Part shown: piece by piece, positions 41,246-54,000 of the stretch
Numbering within the stretch: the first letter of the stretch is position 1
How the letters are laid out: the number at the start of each line of letters is the position of its first letter
Source of the DNA: Euglena gracilis
Lineage: Eukaryota > Euglenida > Euglenophyceae > Euglenales
Length of the DNA stretch: 64,000 nt
NCBI GenBank assembly: GCA_039621445.1
Contig: CP154956.1
Span: 15,727,508 to 15,791,507 of the forward strand
Direction of reading: 5' to 3'
Position numbers and translations under genes: made by a program
Notes under the pieces: model-generated
Seen by the model: only the letters and a program-made list of their open reading frames with translations
Told to the model about the DNA's origin: nothing
Databases searched by the model: none

Positions 41246-44200
41246 TGCGACGTCATTTCCCAGGAAAACCTGGGGTGGGAACCTCACACACAAAAAAAGC
41301 CACACTGTGGCCTTTGCTGACCGGCCTCGGCGGTCGCATTCCATTTGAAACAAGCAGTCATTTTCTGTAATTTTTGTGGAAAAATACGGTCAGCCGCTTC
41401 CTTCGGCCCCTGGTGGACCAGTTTCGGCCACTCCTGACTGACCCCCAGGCCGTCTCACCCTCTTGTGGGGGGGGTCAGGGGCCAAAAACCACTCTTCTGA
41501 TCACGCACCCCACCCAAAAAAAACAGTCAAAGACCCGGGGGTCGGACCACCATCACAATGATTTGCCCCCTGCACCCTGCATCCTTACGGTTTCTTCAGA
41601 AAAAAAAATGCAAAGGAACCGTTGGGGACTGCCGCACAACAGAAATATGAGCCTGCTGGCCTTTTCCCCCAATTGTGAAAACGTCTAGTTTTTCCCACCC
41701 AGGAGATTTTTGACCGCACAGAAAACTTTGTGAAGCACCTGAACTTTCACAATAATGCTTTGTGGACCCTCCAATAACCAATGAAAAACACAAATCATTC
41801 AAAAACACCAGACTGCCAGGACTACAAGAAAAGGTCCCGGGGCGGGGGGGGAATGACCTGACTGAATTTTATTTTTCTCTGGAATCCATGTGTTCCAAAA
41901 TTCACAAGGATTTTATTTTACACCCATGCGGTTTTCTTAGGGGCAACTCCCCAAAATGTGCCTGAGATGTCAATGTACCTTCCACCTTTTAGCTCCCCTC
42001 CTCCATCCCAGCTGAGCTTTCCATTTGTAATTGGTCTGGGCTCTTCACGCGTCCATTTTCTGTGCACGCATCCAGCATTCGCAGTTCCTCCCTCCAAATG
42101 GCTTCGTTTGATCATGAGTCTGTTTCTCGCCGTAATTTCGTCGCGGAGTCTTCCTTCGTCATCCGTTCTCCGGATGGCCGTGTTGCTTGCTGTGTGGTCT
42201 TTAGCAACCGTCCCGTTTCTACGTCCGGTGTATCCATCCGTCGAGGGCAGCCTTTTCTGTGCGCACATCCTGGCCATACAGATGGCCAGATAGACACCCA
42301 TTCCATCTCCCAGCATCTTCTTGCCCATTGAATTGTGTTCCCTAAAGGGCAAAGCGACACGTTTTTTCCCCCGCCAGATTTCGAAGGATCCCCCGCCCCC
42401 GCTGGGTGGGTCGTTGGGTTGAGTGATTGACTCGTTTTAGGACTCTGGCAGAGAACCCCCTCCCCCCCAAAAAAACACTCCAAAGTGTTCCCGCTGAAAA
42501 CGCCAGAATTTCTTTGCACTTGTGGCATATTGTTCCCGAACCCCAAAGTCATAGACTGGTTTTCCAAAAATGAAAGTTGACCGGCTGGTTTTTTTTTGAG
42601 GAATGAAGTGAACCCCCGGAATTGCAATATTTCCGCCCCGGACAGGTGTTTGTTGGCAGCCCCAGGGTGAAAGGTGCGAAGCTCAGAAAAGTTTTTTTTT
42701 TGACCCCCCCCAAAAAGCCTGCCAAAGCTTTCCATTTGTGGCATTCTGAATCTTTCGGGGCAAATAACATGCCCCATTTCCACATCGGCACACTTTTTGT
42801 TTTGGCTTGAGGTGATTTCCAAAGGTTTTGGTCGCTGTATCCTGTTTTTTTGACACCCCACGTTGCAGGGCCCATTCTTCATGTGAGAATTTCCCACCTG
42901 GAGGAATTTGTTGCCGTTCACCCCCAGCCATGCCCCACGACAGGAAGGGAGAAGGCTGCCTCACAGCGTCGGTGTGGCCAAAGACACCCTCCTCCATGTG
43001 CCCCGTTCCTGTGTTATGCCCCCCCCCCCCCCCAAGCAGAAGCATTGTTGCCCTCCCCCGCACTGTCCACCAACCCCTCAGTTCTGGAGCTCACATTGGG
43101 GCCCCGGGTTCATTCTCAATCAGTCAATTCTCCCTGGCAGAATAAACCATGTGAGAGAATAACACTGTTAAGAAACTCTTTTTTCCTAATTTTTCGATTG
43201 CTCAACCACATAGAATTCCCAGTTGGGCGAAGGTTTGGTCATGGCAGAGGGGGAAGCTGAGTGCTGTTGTGCAGATTATGTGCTGTGCCGATGGTGTACA
43301 CTGACAGATTACCCAACCTTTGTGGTTGGGTTATGTGGGTTCTGTGGTAATGTGGTTGGGCAAGGACAAAATTTCGAAAATTTTCAGGAGTGAAAGTTTT
43401 CTTAATTGCCCTGAGCGAAGGCTTTGTTTATTGAGTATATCGTTGGAAGGATGTGCAAATATTTAACATTCATTTTATAGTATATCAGGGCGAGCCTTTC
43501 AGGATGGATTTTTTTTCGATTTTCAAAATCTCACAATTTTCTCATTTCAGACACAAATTCTCTCTGAGACCGAATTTTTCGCGATGTATTATTTTTTTTT
43601 GAATTTTGAATTCGTCTGGTAACGATGTGTGTCGGATCAACAATGAAAGGAGCCCCTGATCTGCCTCCTCCTTGGGCTATGCCGACTCGAACAATGCCGT
43701 TTCTCTGTGGTTTTTCTCCCATGATGCTCAGGCCTACTCTTTGGGCCACCAGATCGCTTATCAGGTTTTTAGCCGAAGTCAACCAGCGTATTTCATTACC
43801 ACCCCCTCCCCCAGAGACCCCACCTCTTTGTTGATGGTCAGTATGATTGATGGACAGGATGACGTAGCATGGAAAGGCAATTGCTCAAATGACCAAAGCC
43901 ATCCCCAGGCATTCCTTCCCTGGAATATGCAAGCGTCACAATTTCGAGATCACCGAAGTTGATCCGAAGTTGTCCCCACCTTAATTTGTTCCAACCTTGA
44001 CACAGGCTGAATGACCTCAGTGGAGCAAAGGATTCATCTTCATTTCTCCTGCATTTCCCATCGTGTCCTTCAATTTTCTCAATATCAAAAAAATATTTTC
44101 CCCGCATTACCCAATTTCCTTTTTTCAACAATTCTTTACCCGCAGCTTCTTGGTTGTTCACGAGCGCATATTTTCCTGCATTTTCTTTGGTTCTGCGCAT

Positions 44201-45620
44201 CTTTCGTTTGCGCTCTTCCTCAGCGACTTTCCCATAAATTGAAATTTGATTTCACCAGTGAAACAAGCGTCTTTGGGCCGAAACAAAAGGCCTTTTTTTG
44301 CCTTTTCCAGAGTCTGTTTGAACCAATGCAGAAGAATAGGGTGGCACATATCTGCCTATGTCCCGACCTGCTGGCTTGCTTGGCCCAATGACCAAGCAAT
44401 GTCCCCCCCCCAAATTCATGGAGAGTTCAGGTGACCTCGGCAAGGTCTCCACATCACTGACCCCACCTTGATCCCCTCGTTCCCCTTCCTGCCGAGGCGT
44501 GCCGCCGTCACACGTCGACTTTGTCGCCGTGGTATGGCACGGAGTTCGTTGCGTGGAAGCTTGCTGCCATGGCCTTTCCTCTGGAAAGTGGACAAATTGA
44601 ATTTCAGTATTCCTACTATTCCTGGTTTTAAATGCATGAACAAGTGCAGCCCCATGAAATGTCGCCCTCCCCCAATCATGTAATTCTGGGTGATATGTTC
44701 TGAAGGCCAACGGTATTCCATTCACTACTCCACTCGTTCACTACTCCACTCCATTCATTCCACTCCGGTTCATCTGAGCTGTAAAAGCACCACTCGGGAA
44801 ACCACCACTGCTCTTTACAGGAAAGAAAAACGCCCCTGCCCACTCTATTTCTGACCTTTCGGCTCGAGAAAGCCAATGTTTATGCCGGCGGAGCCCTCAA
44901 GGTTCACTGAGGGCAGAGCGGCTTATGTGGGTTTGAATTTTCGCCCCGCCCCAAGCGCTGGTTGCGCAGAAGGCAAAGCATGGCTCACCTTGATGCCAAT
45001 AACTGCTTACGGGGTGTGCTCCTCAAGCACGCAGGTGTAACCCGCCACACAGTTTACACACTACTCACCCACATGATCGGTATCTGTGTTAAAAATACCA
45101 AGTATGACAACCTCGTTTCTCTTTGTGAAAGGGACCCAACCCCAAAGGTTTGGGGTCTGCTGGTGCAAATCCAACAAGTCAGCCACTTGCCCCCAAAATA
45201 ACCAATTGCCAACCCCAACCCAAACCCCTCAGGTGGTCAACCATCAAATAAAAGTTCCACTGTGCATTGGTCAGGCATTTCGATAAAATTCAAACCTGTT
45301 TTTTGATGGTTGTTAGGCAATTTTTCAATTGCACATCATCAGAAAAAGTCGAACGAACCATATTTGTTTCCATCCAGTGATAAGAGATGTAGCAGGGGGG
45401 AAACCAGTTCAAAAGTTAAAATTGTTCTCAAAAACCACCCTCCTTCCTCCCTGCCTTGGGGTGCCCTGTGACACGGCGCTAGAGAAAATTTTTGCATGCA
45501 GGTCCACACACCATTTGCATTATTCAGGCATCATTTTTGAATTTTTTTTGAAGAAATTCAGGCATCATTTTTTTTTGAAACATCATAATCGATCGGGACA
45601 AAAACCTCCAGCAAGGCATC
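41246..45620. other. About 4.4 kb spacer, only unrecognised frames
   Basis: Family G-like fragments (GACTGGTTTT) occur at 42.4-42.6 kb. Minus-strand frames at 42352-41918 and 44230-43990 look coding-like in composition; the latter reads KVAEEERKRKMRRTKENAGK. None has a domain I recognise. Confidence 0.4.
43990..44230 (-). CDS. Possible exon, unrecognised, lysine/glutamate-rich
   Basis: On the minus strand the frame reads GKVAEEERKRKMRRTKENAG and further NNQEAAGKELLKKGNW and MRGKYFFDIEKIEGHDGKC. The charged, low-complexity helix-like start and absence of stops suggest coding, but a TGA lies just upstream, so a splice junction would be needed. No family is recognised and chance is a real alternative. 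Confidence 0.22.
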
Positions 45621-45628
45621 AATCCCCC

Positions 45629-46021
45629 TACATTCCCCCCCCCTTGTCCTTGACACGCCTTGTCCATGACACACCCCCCGTGTCAACCGCACTTTTCCCG
45701 TACCTAAAAAGAGTAAATTGTTTTTGACACACTTCACGTCTCTGGAGCTAATTGGTTGCCATTTTCTGTACAGAACCATGGCTTTGAACTCATCTTCTTT
45801 TGAGTTTGGTGATTTAGTGAGATATGAGCGTTCCAATGGAGTTATTGTTGATGCTATGGTGATTGGGCCCTCAAACCGAGGCCCAGATTACCTGGTCATC
45901 CTTTTGCTGCATGTTTTGTGGTACGGTTCCCATGACACGGCGTGTCCATGACACACCCCCCGTGTCAACCGCACTTTCCCCGTACTTTGGCGTGTCAAGG
46001 ACAAGGGGGGGGGAATGTATT
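45629..46021. mobile_element. Inverted-repeat element carrying a small open frame
   Basis: A 31-bp end TACATTCCCCCCCCCTTGTC plus CTTGACACGCC is mirrored by GGCGTGTCAAG plus GACAAGGGGGGGGGAATGTA. Just inside lie direct repeats of ATGACACACCCCCCGTGTCA with CCGCACTTT. No target duplication is evident. It encloses the candidate exon at 45778. Confidence 0.65.
45778..45900 (+). CDS. Candidate first exon, SH3-like/Tudor-like fold segment
   Basis: Begins MALNSSSFEFGDLVRYERSN and continues GVIVDAMVIGPSNRGPDY. The GD.V.YRR..G pattern followed by a P-Y/D-Y strand resembles small SH3-like barrels common in protist proteins. A trans-splice-like acceptor TTTTCTGTACAG lies five bases before ATGG context. 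The exon end is unknown, and no following exon was found. Function cannot be assigned. Confidence 0.4.
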
Positions 46022-46264
46022 GTGCTGGCGCTGGCCTTGCAATGTCAGGTTGCCATGGCAATCCCCTGTCGTTTCAGTGTTGCAGGCTCCTCCGTCCCAC
46101 TACACTGGTTTGGCTGTCCCTGGAAGTAGCTCGAATTGACCGTCCCTCTCCTTTTGGGAAGTCTTTGGTTTTTGCAGTTCAAATGCCAGTTTTTGATATG
46201 AAAAGCTGCTCGTGTTCAAGTTTGGGCCGCTGAATGGCAAAATTTTTGCAGTTTTGCTTGATTG

Positions 46265-46660
46265 TATGTATGTATGTATGTATGTATGTATGTATGTATG
46301 TATGTATGTATGTATGTATGTATGTATGTATGTATGTATGTATGTATGTATGTATGTATGTATGTATGTATGTATGTATGTATGTATGCATGTATGTATG
46401 TGTGTATGTATGTATGTATGGATGGATGTATGTATGTATGTATGTATGTATGTATGTGTGTATGTATGTATGTATGGATGTATGTATGTATGTATGTATG
46501 TATGTATGTATGTATGTATGTATGTATGTATGTATGTATGTATGTATGTATGCATGTATGTATGTATGTATGTATGTATGTATGTATGTATGTATGTATG
46601 TATGTATGTATGTATGTATGTATGTATGTATGTATGTATGTATGTATGTATGCATGTATG
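46265..46660. repeat. (TATG)n microsatellite, about 395 bp
   Basis: Nearly continuous GTAT/TATG tetramers with scattered CATG, GTGT and GGAT variants. All frames stay open as an artefact. Confidence 0.98.
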
Positions 46661-46669
46661 GCCCCGATT

Positions 46670-47409
46670 TTTGCTCGATACCAAAAATTTTGTCTACTTT
46701 TTTGCCATTTTTGCAAATTTGGGTCAACAGAATGCTCATTTGTATGCAGACTGAAACCCCCGGCTGATCCGAGAATTTTTCTAAGCCCTCTCCAGTGGAA
46801 AAGTGTACATCCTGTGGAGCTCTGAAGGAATTTGCATGCAATTTTTGTATTTTCCCCACTTTTTTTTGCGTTTATTTGGGTGTTTTTTTTGCGTCGGGGC
46901 TTTTTGAGTGTCTATATTGTGTGTCCCCCCTGGAGGTGGGTTGGTCATGTTGGTTGAAGCATAGTCCAACACCGGGGGGGTATTTACCGTATTAATTGGT
47001 CGGGTAGGGGGACGCGTATTATGTCTCTTCCGTGATAAAGTGACGAAGTGCACTGGCGTGCTTCTCTCCTCCGTCCGATCATCTGCCGAAGTTACCCACG
47101 ATTCCTCTCACGGTCTCCTGTCCTTTATCCTGTCACTGTCCCCTGCTCGCTCTTGGCTTGGCAGTGTAACAGCTCGGTGGAAGCTCCATTGGTATCATCC
47201 CGTCATGACGCACCATTTATAAACCACCTCACAAACACAATACTCAAATGCTCTAATAGAATTGCCAACCAAGTGACTATGCCACCCCCAATGGATGGGA
47301 TGGGATGAATAATGCTCAGGAATGCTTCTGTGGCAAAAGATAGGAACGTTGGGCGTAATTTTACCGCACCAGGAAGCATGTATGCCCTGTGCGCCGCAGA
47401 ACGATTTTT
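46670..47409. other. Spacer, no recognised gene
   Basis: AT-rich then mixed composition; nothing recognised. Confidence 0.4.
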
Positions 47410-47417
47410 TTGTGAAC

Positions 47418-47713
47418 GGCAGCAAGCTACTGCTTGCCCCCCCCCCCCCTGGGCCCTGGGGGGGGGGCAAGTAGTAGCTCCAGGGGTCAAAATTTTGCGT
47501 TTTTTTGCGTTAATGATGGAATAGGGTTAGGTGCGCGACTTAGGGTTAGCTTAGCCCTAACTTATAGATGGGTGTTAGGTGTACAAGTTAGGCCTAGCCT
47601 CAAGCCTAATTTGCGCACCTAACCCTACTCCATCATTAATGCAAAAAAGTTTTACTGCCCCCTGGAGCTACTATTTGGCCCCCCGGGGGGGGGGCAAGTA
47701 GCAGCTTGCTGCC
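47418..47713. mobile_element. Fold-back element with TTAGGG-like core, family L, copy 1
   Basis: Ends GGCAGCAAGCTACTGCTTG and CAAGTAGCAGCTTGCTGCC are inverted; flanks are identical TTGTGAAC. Inner arms GCGTTAATGATGGAATAGGG and its mirror, TTAGGTGCGCGACTTAGGG, form a long hairpin. Confidence 0.95.
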
Positions 47714-47721
47714 TTGTGAAC

Positions 47722-48104
47722 ATCATTTGCAGCAGTTATTATTGATTTTCGAGTGCCGCAGCAGCACACCATTGTTATTTTATTATCTTTTTATTAGTAT
47801 CCCCGTCCCTTTGTTTTAACTTTTGCCACGTGTAACAGAAAATTTGTTTTGCGCCTTAACGAGTTGTTTCACAGCGCAGTAAATAAAAAAAGCTTGATAA
47901 GAGACGGTGGGGTTAGGAGGGAAGGAAAGATGTAAGCCCCGTGTGCTGTGTTTTCCAGCTGAATATTGATTCATGAAACCCGTCCCCCTGTAATGGTGGG
48001 TGGGGTACCTGCTTGCCCCCCCCCCCCCCCAGGTGCTTGGACCCTTTTCTTACATGCAAACTTTCTTGCATGCAACTTTCCCTAAAGTTGGTCTTGGGTC
48101 TTAA
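47722..48104. other. Spacer, no recognised gene
   Basis: Contains poly-C at 48.02 kb and no coding signal. Confidence 0.4.
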
Positions 48105-48112
48105 CTTGCGAA

Positions 48113-48343
48113 CAGGGGTTTTGTCAGTCTTGGACCCCCGCCAGGGGGGTGAGGATAGGGGCTGGTGGGTATATCTTTTTTGGCGCCGAATCGCCGAAAA
48201 TTGTGAAAAGTGCTATTTTTAGCATTTTCAAGCAAAAGTGGGTGGGTGGACCCCCTCCCCTCCCCTGGGGGGGCTCCATCCCAGGGGGCGGGTGGGTGGG
48301 TGCTGACCCCCTCCCCCCCCTCCGGTCTTAAAAAAAAACCCTG
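48113..48343. mobile_element. CAGG...CCTG element, family H, copy 1
   Basis: Starts CAGGGGTTTTGTCAG, ends CTTAAAAAAAAACCCTG, flanked by identical CTTGCGAA. Interior TTTTTTGGCGCCGAATCGCC and AGTGCTATTTTTAGCATTTT match copy 2 in gene 2. A further family H-like interior (TTATACTTTTCG, poly-C/G) without clear ends lies at 48.56-48.77 kb. Confidence 0.96.
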
Positions 48344-48828
48344 CTTGCGAACTCGGCCCCCATTTTTCCGGATTTTGGCTGGTTTTGCTCTTGGCCCGCC
48401 GAAGTTCTTAACATGCAGGCGGCCCTCTAAGGTTCCCCCCCCCCCAGCTTACCTTCAATAACAGCCTGGCCCAAGTGCCGGGGGGGGGGAGGGGGTATTC
48501 ACCCATCCATCAAACGTCTCCTTCGAATTTTTTTGCTTGCACAGCGCCGCCCCGGGGCACTCGATTCGCGGGCAGTGCTGTTGGTGCCTTCCCGACCAAG
48601 GGGGACCCGGGGGCAGGGGAGGGGGTGCGTCCGGTGGAGCCCCCCCCCCCCGGGTCCCCGCAGGGGGGGGTGGTTATACTTTTCGAAACTTTTTTTTTTA
48701 TTATTGAAAAAGGCCATTTTCGGGGGAAAAGTCCGTGGGTCTCCCGGGACCCCCCCCCCCGAGGCCTCTGTTGAACAGCGGGTGCAATCCCGGCTCCGCA
48801 GTGCCCGCCACCCCCGTTTGCAGTTTCA

Positions 48829-48840
48829 GTCTGTCCACAA
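48829..48840 (+). promoter_or_regulatory. Probable trans-splice acceptor and 11-nt leader of gene 3
   Basis: CCCGTTTGCAGTTTCAG is followed by an 11-nt leader and the ATG of gene 3, as in gene 2. Confidence 0.5.
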
Positions 48841-48955
48841 ATGGCGGCTTCCGATGACGCGGCCTCCTGTCCCCCGCCTGTTCTGGCCGTCGTCGCCCCG
48901 CTGGCCCCGGCGGCGACGGAGTGCATCACCGGCACAGTCGTGGTGGACCGGCCAG
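48841..48955 (+). CDS. Gene 3 first exon (N segment)
   Basis: Starts [20 protein letters not shown] and continues [15 protein letters not shown], parallel to gene 2. The 3' limit is approximate. Confidence 0.82.
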
Positions 48956-49080
48956 ATGGCAGGCCCAGCCGCATATCCCATCTAGAAAGGTTGTGTGTGT
49001 CTGTCTGTGTGTGTGTGTGTGTGTGTGGGTAGGTGGATGGGTGGGTTGGTGTATGTGTGTGTGTGTGTGTGTGGGTGTGT

Positions 49081-49155
<75 letters not shown>

Positions 49156-49171
49156 GGTGGATGGGTGGATT

Positions 49172-49223
<52 letters not shown>

Positions 49224-51050
49224 GGTGGATGGGGGGTTGGTGTATGTGTGTGTGTGTGTGTGTGGGTGGGGGTGTGTGTGTGTGTGTGTGTGGGTGTGGG
49301 TGTGTGGGTGTGTGCTGATGACGGATGTTGATTTGCGAATACAAATATCCCAAAGGACGGTTACTGATCCCAGTTTGGTAATTGAACTCGAGAGGTCCAG
49401 GGGCTGGGGGGTTATAGGACGGGGCGAGGGCCGCAATTGGTGGATTCACGCTCCCCCCCCCCCCCCGCTGGTCTCCAGTTCTTCTTGCAGGGAATTCTCA
49501 GCCAAAATACGGTGATTTTCCATCAAATCCTCGCGTAGTTTCATGGAATTTCGCAGCACTGCTTCATTCATTCATCCTGCACCGCGGAAAGATCATGCCA
49601 GTTTGTCTCAGTTGATTGCCTTCCCATGCACTCAGTCAATTTGGTGCACACCGGCACTGTCAAAGAGCAGCCCAGTCCAGGCTTTTGCTTAAGGGATTGC
49701 AGTCCCCCCCCGGGGGGGGGGGGGCTGGACTGCAGCTAGTCCAAATTTGGCTAGTGGTATTTCTAGGGGGGGTCTGCTAGCAGGGCTAGCTAGTGGAAAG
49801 TTTTTTTTCCTGTGACCGGCGCGAAACGCCGAAATTTTTTTTTGGGACTCCCAAAAATGGCCAAAAATGCCCGTTTTTGTCCATTTTTGGGAATTTTTTG
49901 AACAAAATCAGCCAAAAACCTATTAAAAACCTCATTTTTCTTTTTTTTTTCCAGTTCGGGGGACCCCCGGACCCCCCCCCCCACGGGGGGGGGAAGGGGG
50001 TCTAGCTAGTCCACTTTTTCCAGTGTCTAGCCGATTGGCTAGCCAGTACCCCCCCCCCCCTGGGGGTCCTTAAGCAAAAGCCTGGCCCAGTCCCCTCATT
50101 CAGTCCCAAGGGTCACTGCTGGGCCGGCCTGGCTCATGGTGGGCCTGCCCCTGCCCACAACACAAGAAGGACCGGAGCGTCCTCCACTCCTGCCCATGCC
50201 CCGGCTCCCTCCCCTTTGCTGCTCTGCTTTGCTTGGAACAGAGGAGGGACCCTACACCATGGCCTGGCGCCTGCACCAGTTATTTTGGGGAACGGCGGTG
50301 AACAGTGGTGTAGTAACCATCCACCCGCCAGAAACGGCCTCCCATTTGACAGGGGACGTCGTGCAAGATGGCCCCAACAGTTTATTTTTGTTGGGGGTTC
50401 ACACCATTTGTTTTTTTGTCAAATTTATGATTAATTTCAGTCAATTAATTTTTTTTGTTAATTTCATTTAATTTTGTTTGATTTTGTTTAGGTGGTGGTG
50501 GCTTCCCTCTCCCAGACCTGTCCTCACATTCGACCTGTCCTCACAACAGACCCTGCGCCAACTCACACGGTGGAGTACCGGACAGTGGCTGGCCCGCAGT
50601 GAATGGTCCGCCGGGCCATGCGTCCATTTGCGCAACGGGACCATCGTCAAGACTCCCCAATTGCAACTGCGCCCATCGGTGGGTGCAGCGGCACATGAAT
50701 GCACCATCGTTGTCAGGTTTGCTTGGCTTTGGTACCCCCCCCCGGTTCAGGAAGGAACTCAGGCAGCCACCCACAGATGGGTTTGTGGTGGTGAGAACTG
50801 AAAGAATGTTATTTGGTGAAAGTCACCGAAAATATCCCAACTGCATTTTCCCCTCTTGGCCCAAGAAATCCGCTGGCACCCACCGAGGATGTTATTATTG
50901 GAGGTCGTGACGGCAGCACCTGTGTGAGGAATCCGCAGGCTGATACAATACAATCCAACACAATTTATCTATTTCCGCATTTTTCTGAATTTTTCCTGCA
51001 ATTTTGCTGCAAATTTCCTGATATCCATATATATATATATGTATATACAC

Positions 51051-51081
<31 letters not shown>

Positions 51082-54000
51082 TGTACATATATATACATAG
51101 AGGACATATATATACATATATATTAATAATATATAGAGAATATATATATTATATATAATATATATATATAGATATAAGATATAATAGATATTATATATAA
51201 TAGATTATATATTATATATAATATAGAAGAATAATCTCATATCTTATTCTCTCTAAGATCTATAATCTATATATAATCTATATCTCTCTCTCTATCTCTC
51301 TCTCTCTCTTCTCTCCTCGATATATCTCTCATAGATATGTCTATATCTGATATCTGTCTCTCTCTATGTCCCTGTCTGTCTCTCTCAGTATGTGTGTCTC
51401 TACATCTCTCTAGGATATCAGAGAATTTGCAGATATAGATATATATATATATAGATATATCTATATAATATATCTATATCTCTATATCTATCGATATATA
51501 TCTCTCTAGAAGATCTATATATATATATCTCTCCTCTCTATATCATGTATCTATATCTCTCCTCTATCTCTCTCTCTCTCGCTATCTCTCTCTATGATCT
51601 CTATAGATCTCTCTCTCTCTCTCTCTCTTCTATTTATATCTCTCTCTCTAGTATCTCTATCTATATCTCTCTATCTCTCTCTTATCTCTCTCTCCTCTGG
51701 CCGCCGCCCGAAACTACTGGGCCCCCCCGGGGGGGCCAGTAGTTAATCCGGGGGGTCAAAATAGTTTTTTTGCGTTAATGATGAGGGTTAGGTGCGCGAC
51801 TTAGGGTTAGGGTTAGGCCTAACTTGTACACCGAACACCCGTCTATAAGTTAGTTGCCATATATATACACCAACTCCAAATTTCGTTTTCGTGCCCCGAC
51901 GCGCTGTATTTCCATTGGTTACGGGATTGGTGTTAAGGTTAAGGGAAAAAAGTTAGGCCGAAATCGGGTCGAAATTCACACACAAAATTGGACCGGAAAT
52001 TTGGCCTAAATTCGGCCCAAATCCGGCCCAGCGGCCTAATTTCCCCCTAACCCTGACCCCAGCCCTAATCCCAACCCTAACCCTAATCCGAACCCTAACC
52101 CTATTCCTGAAAATAACCCCAAAATACCCCGGCCGGCGGAAAAAGTTTCCGCCGTTGGGGTGGGTTTCCCATGAAAAGGCGAGGGGGGGCCCAGTAGTTT
52201 CACCTGGGCGGCCGAAGTCCCCGGTAGGTACAACTACTGGGACCCCCCGGGAGGGGGGCCAGTGCATTAGTCTTGCCATATATATATATATAAATATATA
52301 TATGTATATATATATATAGATAACATATAATATATATATATATACATATATATGTATATATGTATATATGTATGGGTAGCAATCACCTATTCCTGCCTCT
52401 TCTCCCCCCCAGCTATTCGTGTCCCTGGTACCCATTGGGGCCCAGTGGGAACGGTACAGGGAGAGGACAGCCGGAGGGGGTGCACCTAGTTCCTCTCTCA
52501 TAAAATATTTTTGATGCCGCCTTGTTTGTGTCCATACTGGGCGCCATGTGGGCGGCGGAAAAACTCCCAACCCCACCCAGTCCAGAGCCGCCCGTGCCCC
52601 ATCCCAACCGCCTGACAGTCCCCGCTGATGGCCCCGCGTCGTGGGGCGCATCGCGGACGGGACGTGGTCCAGCGTGTTCCACGTGTACGAGGAGGACTTT
52701 AGCCGCTGCTACGCCCTGAAGCTCATCCCCATCGAGGCCCAGGGGGTCCATCACACGTTCGTTTTCCGGTTTCTGGGTCGGCATGGCGAGGGTGCCCCTG
52801 TTTCGCATGTGTGCCCTGGGAGTCCTGACGATGTGAGCGTGCATGCTCTGGGAGAGGTCCGTATGCCGACACTACAATGCTTTGTGTTTTGGGCTTTTGG
52901 GGTCGGTGTGGTTCTGCCAAACTGACACTGGCGGATGGACTCGTCAGAGGAACACGACGCATTTTTTTGTGCATTTTTTTGCGCATTTTTGCGAGGGCCG
53001 TCCAGCGCATCCCCCCCCCCTGACGCACACGCACGTTACAATTGTTTTTCCACCGGCCTCTCCTGGCCCCCCTGCCACTGGGGCAAACGTGCGCAGTGCG
53101 TTCGAATTGTCTGATATGCTCAAAAAGTTGAAACATCCGAACATTGTGAAGAACCATTGTCATTTCATCCATTCCTACAACGACGTCAACTGCTTCTGTT
53201 GCTTGTATGGTGGCTTCCTGCTTTTTTTGTGATGTGTGGAAAAGATTGTTCAATGTTACGGACCAGTGTATTTTCGGGGTTTGTTGTTTTGTGACCAGAT
53301 TTGTAGATTTGTGGATGGCAGTGTTGAGAGCTGCGGATGCAGAAAGTGCCCTTTGATATAAAAATCATAATGCTTATTATAATACACACATATATGGCAA
53401 GTAATAAGTTTAGTACCCCCCGGGGTGGTACTAAATTTGAGACCGGGTTGGGCACTGGGTATATACCTGGGGTTAGTGAAGGCGTAGGGTTAGGGTTAGG
53501 GCTGGCCTGCTGGGACTTCGGCCGCGCGCCTGCGCCGCGCATGCACCCCCCCCCCCCCTGGCCTGCCTCGCCCAATAATCCGCAGGCCCCAGACTGCGGG
53601 GCGAATCCCAGCTCCGGCCCTTTCAGGGTCACCCAAAAGGGCGTGTGCGGCCGAACCCCCGGCAGGCCAGCCCTAACCCTAACCGTACGCCTAAACTGAC
53701 CCCAGGTGTATACCCCGTGCCCAACCCGGTGTCAAGTTTAGTACCCGGGACTAAACTTAACACTTGCCATATTGCCATATATAATGTATGTAATAATCAT
53801 ATTATATAATTGTGAAAGTTGATGTGCAGGTTATTGGCATCGGGATAACAAATCGCAACCAATAATAGCATGGAAAAAACAGGGTTTTTTTTAAAAGACC
53901 GGGGGGGGGGGACATACACCCTGTTGGCATTTGGGCAAAGCTGTCAGCGTTCGTGTTCCACTGAAGGTCAACAGTGGTCAAGGCTGGAGGCGCCTTTCCC

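Noticed and set aside
41918-42352. 144-codon minus-strand frame at about 42 kb
   Set aside because: Two + strand frames overlap it and are equally open; no domain or splice support.
51785-52105. Interstitial telomere
   Set aside because: TTAGGG-like words are few, degenerate, in mirrored arms and shared with a mobile element that has a perfect target duplication elsewhere.
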